From an uncultured Siphonobacter sp. (GTDB taxonomy: Bacteria > Bacteroidota > Bacteroidia > Cytophagales > Spirosomataceae), in NCBI GenBank assembly GCA_913774715.1, contig CAJYHS010000026.1:1-54968 (forward strand): DNA of 54,968 nucleotides, given 5' to 3'. The notes under the pieces were generated by a model, which saw only the letters and a list, made by a program, of their open reading frames with translations, searched no databases and was not told where the DNA came from. The position numbers were made by a program, and so were the translations under genes. Within the stretch, counting starts at the first letter, position 1. Every line of letters begins with the position of its first letter. Positions 27,554 to 36,361 of this stretch are shown here, piece by piece.

Positions 27554-28522
27554 ATGAAACATTTTCTGATTACGGGAGGAGCAGGATTTATAGGTAGTCA
27601 CCTCGCCGAGCGACTACTGTCTATGCCGGATACCGCCGTTACCGTTATTGATAATTTCGACGATTTTTACAGCTCTTCTCAAAAGCATGCTAATATTCAG
27701 GCAATTAGCCAGAATCCCCATTTTCAATTAATCGAGGCACCTATTACGCATCAAAATTACCTTACTAGAATTCTCAAAGGTCAACGTTTCGAAGCTATTA
27801 TCCATTTAGCAGCCAAAGCAGGCGTTCGTAATAGCATTGATTCTACGAAAGAGTACTACGATACGAATGTCATGGGCACACTAGCCATGCTGGAAATTGC
27901 CCGGACGTTATCGGTTAAGAAATTTGTTTACGCTTCTTCTTCCAGCATTTATGGAGAAAACCCAAATGTCCCCTGGAAAGAAACGGATACGGATCTGCAG
28001 CCCATTAGCCCTTATGCCTCTTCGAAAATCTCGGGAGAAATGCTGGGCCGTACGTACGCTCACTTACACGGGATTCAGTTTTTAGCCCTGCGTTTTTTCA
28101 CGGTATATGGTTCTCGCCAGCGTCCGGATTTAGCCATTCATAAATTCGCTGATCTGATCCTCAATGCTCAGCCGATTGTTCTTTACGGGGACGGCAGTAC
28201 ACGCCGCGATTATACGCACATTAGTGATATTATTACGGGCATTGAGCAGGCTCTTCAATTCGAAGGATCTGGTTTCGAGGCATTTAATCTCGCCTCTGGG
28301 CAGCCCGTCCCGTTACGGAAACTGGTTTCTTCTCTGGAAGTAGCCCTTGGACGAGAAGCCATTTATATTCATAAAGAAGAGCAACCCGGTGACGTTTCCC
28401 AGACGTATGCGGATTTAACAAAATCCCGGCAGTTCCTGGGTTACCAGCCAACGGTAAGCCTTGAGGAAGGTCTCCGGGAATTCGTTCAATGGAAAACGGC
28501 CTTACCACATTTAACATTATAA
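27554..28522 (+). CDS. NAD-dependent sugar-nucleotide epimerase/dehydratase
   Basis: A 322-residue extended SDR enzyme. The Rossmann motif TGGAGFIGSHLAERLL (about 7-22), the catalytic SSSSIYGENP (Ser) and the YxxxK pair in SPYASSKISGEMLG are intact, as is the RFFTVYGSRQRPDLAI segment seen in UDP-glucuronate and UDP-glucose 4-epimerases. Length matches UDP-sugar epimerases. It likely makes the nucleotide sugar used by the neighbouring glycosyltransferases. Whether the substrate is UDP-glucuronate, UDP-glucose or another sugar cannot be fixed. Confidence 0.88.
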   Translation: MKHFLITGGAGFIGSHLAERLLSMPDTAVTVIDNFDDFYSSSQKHANIQAISQNPHFQLIEAPITHQNYLTRILKGQRFEAIIHLAAKAGVRNSIDSTKEYYDTNVMGTLAMLEIARTLSVKKFVYASSSSIYGENPNVPWKETDTDLQPISPYASSKISGEMLGRTYAHLHGIQFLALRFFTVYGSRQRPDLAIHKFADLILNAQPIVLYGDGSTRRDYTHISDIITGIEQALQFEGSGFEAFNLASGQPVPLRKLVSSLEVALGREAIYIHKEEQPGDVSQTYADLTKSRQFLGYQPTVSLEEGLREFVQWKTALPHLTL

Positions 28523-28525
28523 GCC

Positions 28526-28614
28526 TTTGGGTTTTGAGTGGAGTGTTTAGAGTTATTGTTATGACTATTACCTTCCGTAAGCATTCACTCAAACTGGCCA
28601 GCTCAAAACCCAAA
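28526..28614. repeat. Intergenic inverted repeat, perfect 13-bp arms
   Basis: TTTGGGTTTTGAG (28526-28538) is the reverse complement of CTCAAAACCCAAA (28602-28614) with a 63-base spacer. It fills the gap between the epimerase and the GT2 gene and has the same word make-up as the repeat at 4960-5054. Confidence 0.75.
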
Positions 28615-28628
28615 ATTCCCAACTCTAC

Positions 28629-29588
28629 ATGTCCAGTCCTTTACTTTCGTTAGTAATTACCTTATTAAACGAAGAAGACAATATTCAGCCACTTCTCACC
28701 CGGGTTCGTGAGGCTATGGCGGGTCTTTCATATGAGTTAATTCTGGTGGACGATGGCTCTACGGATGCGACCGTTTCCCGAATTAAAGCATACGCTGATG
28801 AACAGGTAAAACTGGTCATCCTTAATAAAAATTACGGTCAAACCACGGCTATGGCGGCTGGTATCGCTCAGGCCCAGGGGCCCTACGTAGTTACACTCGA
28901 TGGTGACTTACAGAATGACCCCGCCGATATTCCCATCATGCTGGAAAAGCTGCAAAAGGAAAATCTGGATGTAGTCGCGGGCTTACGAGCGAACCGACAG
29001 GATGGTATGGTCTTGCGTAAAATTCCCAGCAAAATTGCCAATGCTCTCATCCGTCGCCTGACTGGGGTATATCTACACGATTACGGCTGCACGCTAAAAA
29101 TTTATAAACGGCAGATTGCTCAGAACCTGGGGCTTTATGGAGAGTTACACCGCTTCATCCCGGTACTGGCCGCCATGCAGGGAGCCCGCATGCAGGAAAT
29201 GCCCGTTCGGCACCATGCCCGTCAATTTGGAAAATCTAAATACGGATTGGGTCGTACTTTTAAAGTCATGTCGGATTTGTTGCTAATGGTCTTTTTCCAG
29301 AAGTATTTCCGCAAACCCATGCACCTCTTCGGTCCGGTTGGAATCCTGACTTTCATGACGGGAGCCTTGATCAGCCTTTATCTATTAGGTGTAAAAATTA
29401 GTGGAGAAAATATTGGCAATCGGCCTTTATTAACCGTAGCCGTAGTGATGTTACTTGGTGGTTTACAAATCATTACGTTCGGGTTCATGGCTGAAATGAT
29501 GATGCGAACCTATTACGAAACAGGTAATAAATCGACTTACCTCGTCCGCGAAATCTATTCCCGTTCCTCTGAAGCCGTTCCCCTTTGA
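28629..29588 (+). CDS. GT2 family polyprenyl-phosphate glycosyltransferase (DPM1/ArnC-like)
   Basis: A 319-residue glycosyltransferase. The GT-A domain has SLVITLLNEEDNIQPLL at the N-terminus, the nucleotide-binding LVDDGSTDATV and the metal-binding TLDGDLQNDPAD. Two membrane helices at about 235-260 and 270-295 anchor the C-terminus, as in ArnC and GtrB. Such enzymes load a sugar onto polyprenyl phosphate, the donor for GT39 enzymes. Its stop codon overlaps the next gene start (TTGA), so they are translationally coupled. Confidence 0.9.
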   Translation: MSSPLLSLVITLLNEEDNIQPLLTRVREAMAGLSYELILVDDGSTDATVSRIKAYADEQVKLVILNKNYGQTTAMAAGIAQAQGPYVVTLDGDLQNDPADIPIMLEKLQKENLDVVAGLRANRQDGMVLRKIPSKIANALIRRLTGVYLHDYGCTLKIYKRQIAQNLGLYGELHRFIPVLAAMQGARMQEMPVRHHARQFGKSKYGLGRTFKVMSDLLLMVFFQKYFRKPMHLFGPVGILTFMTGALISLYLLGVKISGENIGNRPLLTVAVVMLLGGLQIITFGFMAEMMMRTYYETGNKSTYLVREIYSRSSEAVPL

Positions 29589-30457
29589 AAAAATCTACCC
29601 TTACCACCATTCTGAAGCTCGTGCTCACTGCCGCCGCTTTGGGATGGCTTTATTACCAGGTCGACTGGGACAAAACCTTACCGTTGCTGCGGCGAGCTCA
29701 TTGGGGATGGATTGTACTGGCTTTTCTGATCTATAACGCTTCCCAGCTTAGCAGTACTCTTCGCATGGGTAAGCACTTGCAGGTGGTTCCCATTCGGGAG
29801 TCCTTTTCCTTTCTGATTCAGCTGTATTACCGCTGTATGTTCTTCAATTTATTCCTTCCAGGGGGCATTGGCGGCGATGGGTATAAAGTCTGGCTGCTTC
29901 GCAAACGCCATCAGTCAGACTACCGCTTATTACTTTCTGCCTTGTTACTTGACCGGGGCAGTGGACTGGTGGCCATTACTTTTCTCCTCTTTATACTGGC
30001 TGGTTTTAGTCCCTGGGTGTTGAGTGAAGCTCCGCTTCCGAACGTCCTTCTTTGGGGATCGGCACTCGCTGTTTTCCTGGGAGGCTGGTTGATTTATGGG
30101 CTGTTTTTCAGAAAATTCATTGGAGTATATCTCCGAACTTTCTTATTATCCATTCTCCTTCAATCCCTTCAGATCGTCGTTTTACTATTGTTACTGGAAT
30201 CCATTGGCGTTCAGACGTCAAGGGTTGAATACGCCCTGATTTTTCTGGGTTCCTCACTGGCTTCGGTTTTACCTTTAACCGTCGGAGGCATTGGCGTACG
30301 CGAATTTGTATTCCTGAAAGCTGCGAATTATTTACCCATCGAATCCGATCAGGCGGTACTGGCGAGTTTACTGTTTTTTCTGATCAATGCCTTCAGTTCT
30401 TTAGCAGGCACTCTGGTATCCTTACCTGATAAGCCTGCGTCAGAAACGCTTGATTAA
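29585..30457 (+). CDS. Lysylphosphatidylglycerol-synthase-TM/UPF0104 family membrane protein
   Basis: A 290-residue polytopic membrane protein of the AglD/YbhN-like family (LPG synthase transmembrane region). The family segment NLFLPGGIGGDGYKVWLLRK (about 96-115) and the C-terminal VLPLTVGGIGVREFVFLKAA (about 234-253) are clear. The start is a TTG at 29585 overlapping the GT2 stop; no ATG occurs before residue ~60, so TTG is required. Members are thought to act in lipid or polyprenol-linked sugar translocation or as glycosyltransferase partners, which fits this cluster. The exact activity is unknown. Confidence 0.85.
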   Translation: MKKSTLTTILKLVLTAAALGWLYYQVDWDKTLPLLRRAHWGWIVLAFLIYNASQLSSTLRMGKHLQVVPIRESFSFLIQLYYRCMFFNLFLPGGIGGDGYKVWLLRKRHQSDYRLLLSALLLDRGSGLVAITFLLFILAGFSPWVLSEAPLPNVLLWGSALAVFLGGWLIYGLFFRKFIGVYLRTFLLSILLQSLQIVVLLLLLESIGVQTSRVEYALIFLGSSLASVLPLTVGGIGVREFVFLKAANYLPIESDQAVLASLLFFLINAFSSLAGTLVSLPDKPASETLD

Positions 30458-30516
30458 TAGCGTTCCTGACCTATTTTTGGCATTCTGGACTCATTTTCCC
30501 AGTTCATTGATCACCT

Positions 30517-32151
30517 ATGCATACCGACCGCCTGCTTTCGGGACCTATTTACGGCATTATGTGGCTGGCTATTGCCGCTGTGTACATCATTGGTCTTTTT
30601 GTTCCTATTTATGACGCAGACCCGGCCCATCATGCCCTGATTGCCCTGCATATGCTCGAAACCGATGACTATATCAGTCTCATTGATCGGGGTCGAGATT
30701 ATTTGGACAAACCTCATTTATTGTTCTGGTTGTCAGCGGTATCCTTTAAACTCTTCGGCGTTAACACTTTTGCCTATAAATTTCCCTCTTTACTAGCCTC
30801 TATTCTGGGGTTCTACTCAACGTATCGCCTAGGGAAACTACTGTATAATGAGTCGGTCGGGAAATTAGCCGCCTTGATTTACGCGACTTTCTTTGCTCAG
30901 TTTCTAGCTAATCAGGACGTTCGGATGGATGCCATGCTAACGGCCTTTATCGTCTTCTCGGTATGGACATTGATGGCTTTCATTCGTACCCAAAGTCGAT
31001 GGTTTGCCATTGGGGCTGCCTTCGCTCTGGCTCTTGGGTTTTCGACGAAAGGCGGTATCGGCGTGGTCATGCCTCTAATGGCAGTTGGTATTCAACTTTT
31101 ATTTGAACGAAACTGGAAGGCCCTTTTTCACTGGAACTGGCTGCTAGTAGGGATTTCGTTTGTAATTTTCATCAGTCCGGTCCTGTATGCGTTTTATCAA
31201 CAATTTGACTTACATCCCGAGAAAGTAATCAGGGGTATGTCAGGCATTTCCGGCATCAAATTTATCCTGCTGGGTCAAAGTGTTGAACGTTTTCAGGGTG
31301 AAGCCTGGGGAGGTACGGGTAGTAATGATCCTTACTTTTTCCTGCATACCTTACTATGGGCTGGGTTACCCTGGTCTTTTCTGAATTACTGGAGTGTGTT
31401 TCGAAGTTTGATTCAGTATAAAAAGTTAAAGGAAGTCCTGACACCGGGAATTATTATTCTGATGATGATCATCATGGCTCTGGCTCAGTATAAACTCCCG
31501 CATTATCTGAATCTTCTCTTTCCTTACCTGGCTCTTCAACTGAGTGGTCAGCTCTTTGATCTTTCCGCGAAAAGTATCCGCTGGGTTTTCTATTTTCAAT
31601 GTCTGGTCATCGTGCTGATGCTGGGTATGGTTACCTATATCAATACGTACTATTTTCCTATTCCAGGTTTAATAAATCAACTAGTTGCAGCAGCAGTAGC
31701 CGCGATTATTCTTTTCCTGAGTCTCAAACAATCCCCCATTTTTCTGCGACTTGTCAGCGTTTGCGTAGCTGGAGCAACCATTACCTTTATGGCTCTGAAT
31801 GCTAATGGGTATCCGCAATTATTTAACTATGATTCTGGGTATCAGTTTGCTCAGACGACTCGTAAAGAACCGGCCATTCTGGAATCTTTCGATTTCTTTA
31901 ATATCTACAGTTATACGTTCGATTTTTATACCCAGAAAATTCACCCGCCACTTCCAAATGGCCAGATTCCGACAAGTCGCTGGATCCTGACGGATGCCGA
32001 AGGTTTAGCCCAATTAAGAAAAGCAGGAGTAAAAATTGCCCAGATTCGCACGAATCAGCACTATCATCTTTCGAAGTTCTCCGGAAAATTTCTCGACCCT
32101 AAAACGAGGTTCCAAGTTTGCGAACGCCGATATTTGATTGAACGATATTAA
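30517..32151 (+). CDS. GT39-like membrane glycosyltransferase (second copy)
   Basis: A 544-residue polytopic protein of the ArnT/PMT type, distinct from the one at 25774. The first periplasmic loop has IYDADPAHHA (Asp33, Asp35) where the other copy has Asp-Glu, and YLDKPHLLFW (Asp64-Lys65). About eleven hydrophobic segments are followed by a soluble C-terminus (from ~430). It closes the cluster and follows the flippase-like gene by 59 bases. The divergence of the two GT39 proteins suggests different acceptors or sugars. Confidence 0.85.
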   Translation: MHTDRLLSGPIYGIMWLAIAAVYIIGLFVPIYDADPAHHALIALHMLETDDYISLIDRGRDYLDKPHLLFWLSAVSFKLFGVNTFAYKFPSLLASILGFYSTYRLGKLLYNESVGKLAALIYATFFAQFLANQDVRMDAMLTAFIVFSVWTLMAFIRTQSRWFAIGAAFALALGFSTKGGIGVVMPLMAVGIQLLFERNWKALFHWNWLLVGISFVIFISPVLYAFYQQFDLHPEKVIRGMSGISGIKFILLGQSVERFQGEAWGGTGSNDPYFFLHTLLWAGLPWSFLNYWSVFRSLIQYKKLKEVLTPGIIILMMIIMALAQYKLPHYLNLLFPYLALQLSGQLFDLSAKSIRWVFYFQCLVIVLMLGMVTYINTYYFPIPGLINQLVAAAVAAIILFLSLKQSPIFLRLVSVCVAGATITFMALNANGYPQLFNYDSGYQFAQTTRKEPAILESFDFFNIYSYTFDFYTQKIHPPLPNGQIPTSRWILTDAEGLAQLRKAGVKIAQIRTNQHYHLSKFSGKFLDPKTRFQVCERRYLIERY

Positions 32152-32270
32152 AAAGGTTGGAGAACGTTTAATGTTTGAGTAGGTTTGAGAATACTCCGAC
32201 CCTATTATCAAAACACTATACTGGTTACCCGAGTTAACCTTTTCATTCCTATCACTGAAAACGATTACGC

Positions 32271-33179
32271 ATGAAGATAGCAGCCATTGACATTGGCTCG
32301 AACGCCGCCCGCTTACAGATTTCCAAAGTTCTTGACAATGAGGGCATCCTGACTTTCAAGAAAGTAGAATACGTTCGGTTTCCATTACGTCTGGGTATGG
32401 ATGTATTTAACACGGGCTCGATTAGTGCCGAAGGCGAGGTGCGGTTGTATAAAATGCTGCATTCCTTTAAGTTGCTCATGGAGCTTCATGAATGCAAGGA
32501 TTACCTGATTTGTGCCACTTCAGCCATGCGGGAAGCAAGTAACTCGCTAGATATTGTTACCCGAATTGAAGGTCAGCTAGACATGAAAATCCAGATTATT
32601 GATGGAACGAAAGAAGCTGAGCTCATCAATAATGTAGTAGTTCAGTCACTTGCTTCCGATAAAAACTACCTGCACGTAGATGTAGGCGGCGGTTCCAGCG
32701 AACTGAACTTATACGTTAATCGGGCAAAAGTTGCCAGCCGTTCTTTCAAAATCGGTTCCGTTCGATTGCTGGAAGGCAAAGAGCAGAAGTCCGACTGGGA
32801 AAAAATGAAACGCTGGATTCTGGATCACATTGACCCCAACCAGAGCGAACTTGTAGCCATTGGAACCGGCGGTAATATTAACAAGCTGTTTAATCTGTCC
32901 GAAAACCGTCTTTCTGCGAACAGTATTGGCCTTAACGAGCTGGAAAGAATTAAAGACTATATTGCTTCGTATACGCTGGAAGACCGGATTAATAAACTTC
33001 AGCTTAATGCTGACCGGGCAGACGTAATTGTGCCTGCCTCTGAGATCTATCTGTCTGCCATGCGTTGGTCGGGAGCCCATGAAATCATTGTTCCTGATCT
33101 GGGCTTAAAAGACGGTATCATCCAATATGTTTATGACCGTTATTTACACCGCAAGCGTAAAAAGGAAACGGACATTTAG
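32271..33179 (+). CDS. Ppx/GppA family phosphatase (exopolyphosphatase)
   Basis: A 302-residue member of the ASKHA superfamily that hydrolyses polyphosphate and/or pppGpp. The phosphate-1 loop AAIDIGSNAARLQI (about 3-16), the phosphate-2 region VDVGGGSSELNLY (about 139-151) and the GTGGNINKLF segment are present. At about 300 residues it keeps only the two N-terminal domains and lacks the C-terminal HD-like extension of the E. coli enzymes, as is common in Bacteroidota. It converges with the next gene, overlapping its end by 4 bases. Confidence 0.9.
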   Translation: MKIAAIDIGSNAARLQISKVLDNEGILTFKKVEYVRFPLRLGMDVFNTGSISAEGEVRLYKMLHSFKLLMELHECKDYLICATSAMREASNSLDIVTRIEGQLDMKIQIIDGTKEAELINNVVVQSLASDKNYLHVDVGGGSSELNLYVNRAKVASRSFKIGSVRLLEGKEQKSDWEKMKRWILDHIDPNQSELVAIGTGGNINKLFNLSENRLSANSIGLNELERIKDYIASYTLEDRINKLQLNADRADVIVPASEIYLSAMRWSGAHEIIVPDLGLKDGIIQYVYDRYLHRKRKKETDI

Positions 33180-33730
33180 CTGACTTCTATACGCTTCGGT
33201 AATCCTAATTGCTTGGCATAGAGAGCCGGAGCGTATGTATAAACCCGTTCGAGTAAAGCATTGGCATCTTCCATAAACTCGAACTGAATGTCTTCATGAA
33301 GCTTCGGAATTTTCTTCAGAATTGCCTCCGCTCGTTTGGCAATGTATTCCGCAATTCCATCCGTTTTTGAAGTGTATTTTTGAACGTAAGGTAACTGCTT
33401 CTCAAAACACTGATTCAACAGATACAGAACCAGTTCGATTTCTCCGTACTTATCCTTGGTAATCTTTACGTGATACGTAATCATGGAATGTACTTTTCGC
33501 ATGTCCATCATTAACCACCCCGAAGAATCCGGCTCCAGTTTATAAAGACGATCAATGGTGTGCTGAATGGCGTCTCGGCGTTCCTGTAAAGTTGAACCGT
33601 CTTCAATTAACTGAAACTGTAACTGCTCCTGCAAGTCTTTATGTTTGTTGATTAAACGCACCAATAGCTTGTCTTTCTCTTCCCGCGTCATACTTAACAC
33701 CGCCACTTTCAATTCCTTACTAATCGCCAT
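33176..33730 (-). CDS. Conserved hypothetical protein, mostly helical
   Basis: A 184-residue protein I do not recognise. It is hydrophilic and predicted helical, with no signal peptide or membrane segment. The first 50 residues (MTREEKDKLLVRLINKHKDLQEQLQ) look like a coiled coil. A conserved-looking centre (SSGWLMMDMRKVHSMITYHV) and a C-terminal helix pair follow. It overlaps the end of the Ppx/GppA gene tail-to-tail by four bases. Coding character is supported by codon use similar to its neighbours. Function unknown. Confidence 0.75.
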   Translation of the reverse strand: MAISKELKVAVLSMTREEKDKLLVRLINKHKDLQEQLQFQLIEDGSTLQERRDAIQHTIDRLYKLEPDSSGWLMMDMRKVHSMITYHVKITKDKYGEIELVLYLLNQCFEKQLPYVQKYTSKTDGIAEYIAKRAEAILKKIPKLHEDIQFEFMEDANALLERVYTYAPALYAKQLGLPKRIEVS

Positions 33731-33917
33731 TTTATTCGTTTGATGTTTTCTGTTATTCGTTTTCAGTTGTGCTAACCATTGTCGATTACTTGTACGTAGC
33801 TAGTTTTTTGCTAACAACTAGGGCTGTTTTCCAACGCTTGCTGGCAGCGAAATTACTTTCACTGGTCGTAGTTCAAAGAATTATAATCCGTTCCCAATAC
33901 AAAAGTACTATTAAAAA

Positions 33918-33960
33918 ATGCGGAATAATGGTTCTGAAAAATAGAACCATTATTCCGCAT
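33918..33960 (-). terminator. Rho-independent terminator of the osmC-like gene
   Basis: ATGCGGAATAATGGTTCT (33918-33935) pairs perfectly with 33943-33960 around a 7-base loop. The A-run at 33912-33918 gives the U-tract on the minus strand, 20 bases after the OsmC stop. Confidence 0.88.
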
Positions 33961-33980
33961 GTAATACAGGCTAACTTGAC

Positions 33981-34400
33981 TTAGGCCAGCGTTGCTTCCA
34001 GTGAGATTGAAGCATTTAATAATTTAGAAATCGGGCAATTGGCCTTAGCTCCTGCCGCAATTTCCTGGAATTGTTCTTCGCTGATATCCGGGATTTTAGC
34101 CGTCAGGACAATGTTACTTTCGGTCACTTCTCCTTTGGAAGGATCAAGTACTACAGTTGCTTTCGCATTGATTTCGTCGGCAGTGAACCCAGCTGCATTC
34201 AGGTCGAAGCTCAGCTTCATGGCAAAACAGCCCGCGTGAGCGGCTGCGATGAGTTCTTCAGGATTCGTACCCACGCCATCCTCAAAACGCGTTTTAAATG
34301 AATACTGCGTTTCGTTTAAAACGGTGCTGGCGGTAGATAATACTCCTGAGCCTTCTTTGCCCGTACCTTTCCAGACGGCTGTTGCGTTACGTTTGATCAT
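33981..34400 (-). CDS. OsmC family peroxiredoxin
   Basis: A 139-residue OsmC/Ohr-fold protein that reduces organic hydroperoxides. The peroxidatic Cys58 lies in AAAHAGCFAM and the resolving Cys122 in ANCPISKLL. Glu49 in NPEELIAAA sits in the conserved position. Length and start (MIKRNATAVWKGTGKEG) match the OsmC subfamily better than Ohr. It stands alone with its own terminator and is expected to be cytoplasmic. Confidence 0.92.
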   Translation of the reverse strand: MIKRNATAVWKGTGKEGSGVLSTASTVLNETQYSFKTRFEDGVGTNPEELIAAAHAGCFAMKLSFDLNAAGFTADEINAKATVVLDPSKGEVTESNIVLTAKIPDISEEQFQEIAAGAKANCPISKLLNASISLEATLA

Positions 34401-34550
34401 GATTTTAGATAAATAGGTAGTTGATTAACACCGGAAAATTAAGTCAAAAGAATTATTCCTAAAACGTTTCATCGCTGAAATGTGGTATTTTATTGGTTTA
34501 TCCGATCAATGAATTTTGTGGCATCTCAATCACAAAACCTTTATTGTCTG

Positions 34551-35138
34551 ATGAAAACCTTATCTCTATTACTCCTGTTGCTGCTAACTCTTTTTACGAG
34601 CAGCTGTACGAAGAAGGAACCCATCAAACCTTCTGAAAATCCGATCAATACTTTTACTGCTGCTGGCTCGATAAGTAAAACCACCGTGAACAATGGCCGC
34701 TATGAATTGGGTTATTACTTCAGTGCCGCCGTTCCGGGCAAGGTAACACAGCTCGGAGCAAAAATGCCCGAAGCAGGCACCTATACCATTACCCTGTGGG
34801 ATGTTGCCACCAAAGCCGTACTGCGACAAAAGACGCTGGAACTGGGCACCCCGGATAAACTCATTTTTGAGGCCATTGACCCGGTAGAAGTAACCGATAA
34901 TACCAAAAAGTACGCCGTTACCATCAATAACATTGCCGCTGGAGTAACCCGGAAATATGACCTTTGGAAAACAACGGCAGGTGGAAGTTTCATGCCCTTT
35001 GTTCAGGGAAATATTCTGGTTCATGGCAGTTACGCCAGTGCGATTCCAACCAGCAGTACCGCTTCTGTATTTCCCATCACCTATGCATATACTGACGTAT
35101 TATTAAGCAGTGTTGACTTCACATTTATGCCCAATTGA
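34551..35138 (+). CDS. Lipoprotein, DUF4082-like
   Basis: A 195-residue exported protein. The frame is open upstream to 34482, but the ATG at 34551 begins a proper lipoprotein signal (KTLSLLLLLLLTLFTSSC, lipobox Cys about residue 19), so this start is preferred. The mature part carries the pattern YELGYYFSAAVPGKVTQLGA, then AGTYTITLWDVATKAVL, typical of DUF4082-like beta-sandwich domains that describe external or surface properties. Function unknown. A bidirectional terminator follows. Confidence 0.75.
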   Translation: MKTLSLLLLLLLTLFTSSCTKKEPIKPSENPINTFTAAGSISKTTVNNGRYELGYYFSAAVPGKVTQLGAKMPEAGTYTITLWDVATKAVLRQKTLELGTPDKLIFEAIDPVEVTDNTKKYAVTINNIAAGVTRKYDLWKTTAGGSFMPFVQGNILVHGSYASAIPTSSTASVFPITYAYTDVLLSSVDFTFMPN

Positions 35139-35148
35139 CTACGCAACA

Positions 35149-35180
35149 AAAAGGCTCCCTGAGTAGTCAGGAAGCCTTTT
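35149..35180. terminator. Bidirectional terminator between the lipoprotein and polyprenyl synthetase genes
   Basis: AAAAGGCTCCCTGA (35149-35162) pairs with 35167-35180 with one mismatch around the loop GTAG. A- and T-runs lie at the ends, so it can serve both convergent genes. Confidence 0.85.
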
Positions 35181-35200
35181 CAATACCTTTGCATTTCAGC

Positions 35201-36175
35201 TTATTTCACCCGTTCAATGGTGTATTGAACCAGGCTTTGCAGCGAATTTCGATACGCATTATCAGGAAATTCAGAAAGGATGGTTAATGCTTCATCCACA
35301 TAGCGTTTCATTACCTGAGTAGCATATTCAATTCCGCCCGATTTCTTCACAAAATCAATGACTTCTGCTACCTTTTTCGGGTTTTCAGAATCATTTTTAA
35401 TCGTGTTAATAATGCGGCGTTTCGTGAACCAGTCAGCCTGATTCAGGGCAAAAATGAGCGGTAAGGTCATTTTCTTTTCTTTAATATCGATACCGACCGG
35501 TTTGCCAATTTCAGCATCGCCATAATCGAATAAATCATCCTTGATTTGAAACGCAATGCCTACTTTTTCTCCGAAGAGACGCATCCGGTTTACTACCTCC
35601 ATCGTCATGCCGACTGAACGAGCTCCGACGGCACAGCAGGAAGCAATCAGAGTCGCCGTTTTCTGCCGAATAATCTCAAAGTAAATATCTTCTGAAATGT
35701 CCAGTCGACGGGCTTTTTCAATCTGCATCAACTCTCCTTCGGCCATTTCCTTCACCGTCTGATTGATCAGTTTCAGAAAATCAAAATCTTCGTGATCAAC
35801 CGCCAACATGAGGCTTCTGGAAAGTAAGTAATCTCCTACCAGAACGGCAATTTTATTCTTCCACAGAGCTTTCACGGAAAAAAAACCCCGACGGTAATTC
35901 GAATCGTCTACCACGTCGTCGTGCACGAGCGTGGCCGTATGCACCAGTTCAATTAAAGCCGCACCGCGGTAACTTGAATCGTTAATAGTTCCGCAAACGC
36001 CCGCCGCCAGAAAAACGAACATGGGCCTGATCTGCTTCCCCTTTCGCCGGACGATATAGTTCATGATCTGATCGAGCAACATGACGTCGCTTTTCATAAA
36101 ATCACGAAATTTTCCCTCAAATGCCTTCATTTCGGCATCAATCGGGGCTTGTATTTGTTGAATGGAAAGACTCAT
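35201..36175 (-). CDS. Polyprenyl diphosphate synthase (IspA/IspB family)
   Basis: A 324-residue all-trans prenyl transferase that extends FPP/GPP with isopentenyl diphosphate for quinone side chains. The first aspartate-rich motif is in LVHTATLVHDDVVDDSNYRRG (DDxxD at Asp86-Asp90) and the second in FQIKDDLFDYGD (about 216). Length matches long-chain (octaprenyl/heptaprenyl) synthases such as IspB rather than short IspA. The chain length cannot be read from the sequence here. It is divergent from the alpha/beta hydrolase gene. Confidence 0.9.
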   Translation of the reverse strand: MSLSIQQIQAPIDAEMKAFEGKFRDFMKSDVMLLDQIMNYIVRRKGKQIRPMFVFLAAGVCGTINDSSYRGAALIELVHTATLVHDDVVDDSNYRRGFFSVKALWKNKIAVLVGDYLLSRSLMLAVDHEDFDFLKLINQTVKEMAEGELMQIEKARRLDISEDIYFEIIRQKTATLIASCCAVGARSVGMTMEVVNRMRLFGEKVGIAFQIKDDLFDYGDAEIGKPVGIDIKEKKMTLPLIFALNQADWFTKRRIINTIKNDSENPKKVAEVIDFVKKSGGIEYATQVMKRYVDEALTILSEFPDNAYRNSLQSLVQYTIERVK

Positions 36176-36361
36176 GTGTGGTGATCAGTATTCAGAGAAG
36201 ACCGTTCTTCACTCGCTAAGACCTCAAAATTTTCTCAATGAATACGGTAATCCTCGGCAAGTTTACGAAGGATTGGCTTCGCGTGGATAACTTTGTCCGC
36301 AAAAGTTGTATAGTTAACCCGGAATTTTTCTTTAAAATTCCAGAAACAGACTTCAGTACCT

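Noticed and set aside
34482-34550. Upstream start for the lipoprotein at 34482
   Set aside because: It would add 23 residues before an otherwise perfect lipoprotein signal; the ATG at 34551 is favoured.
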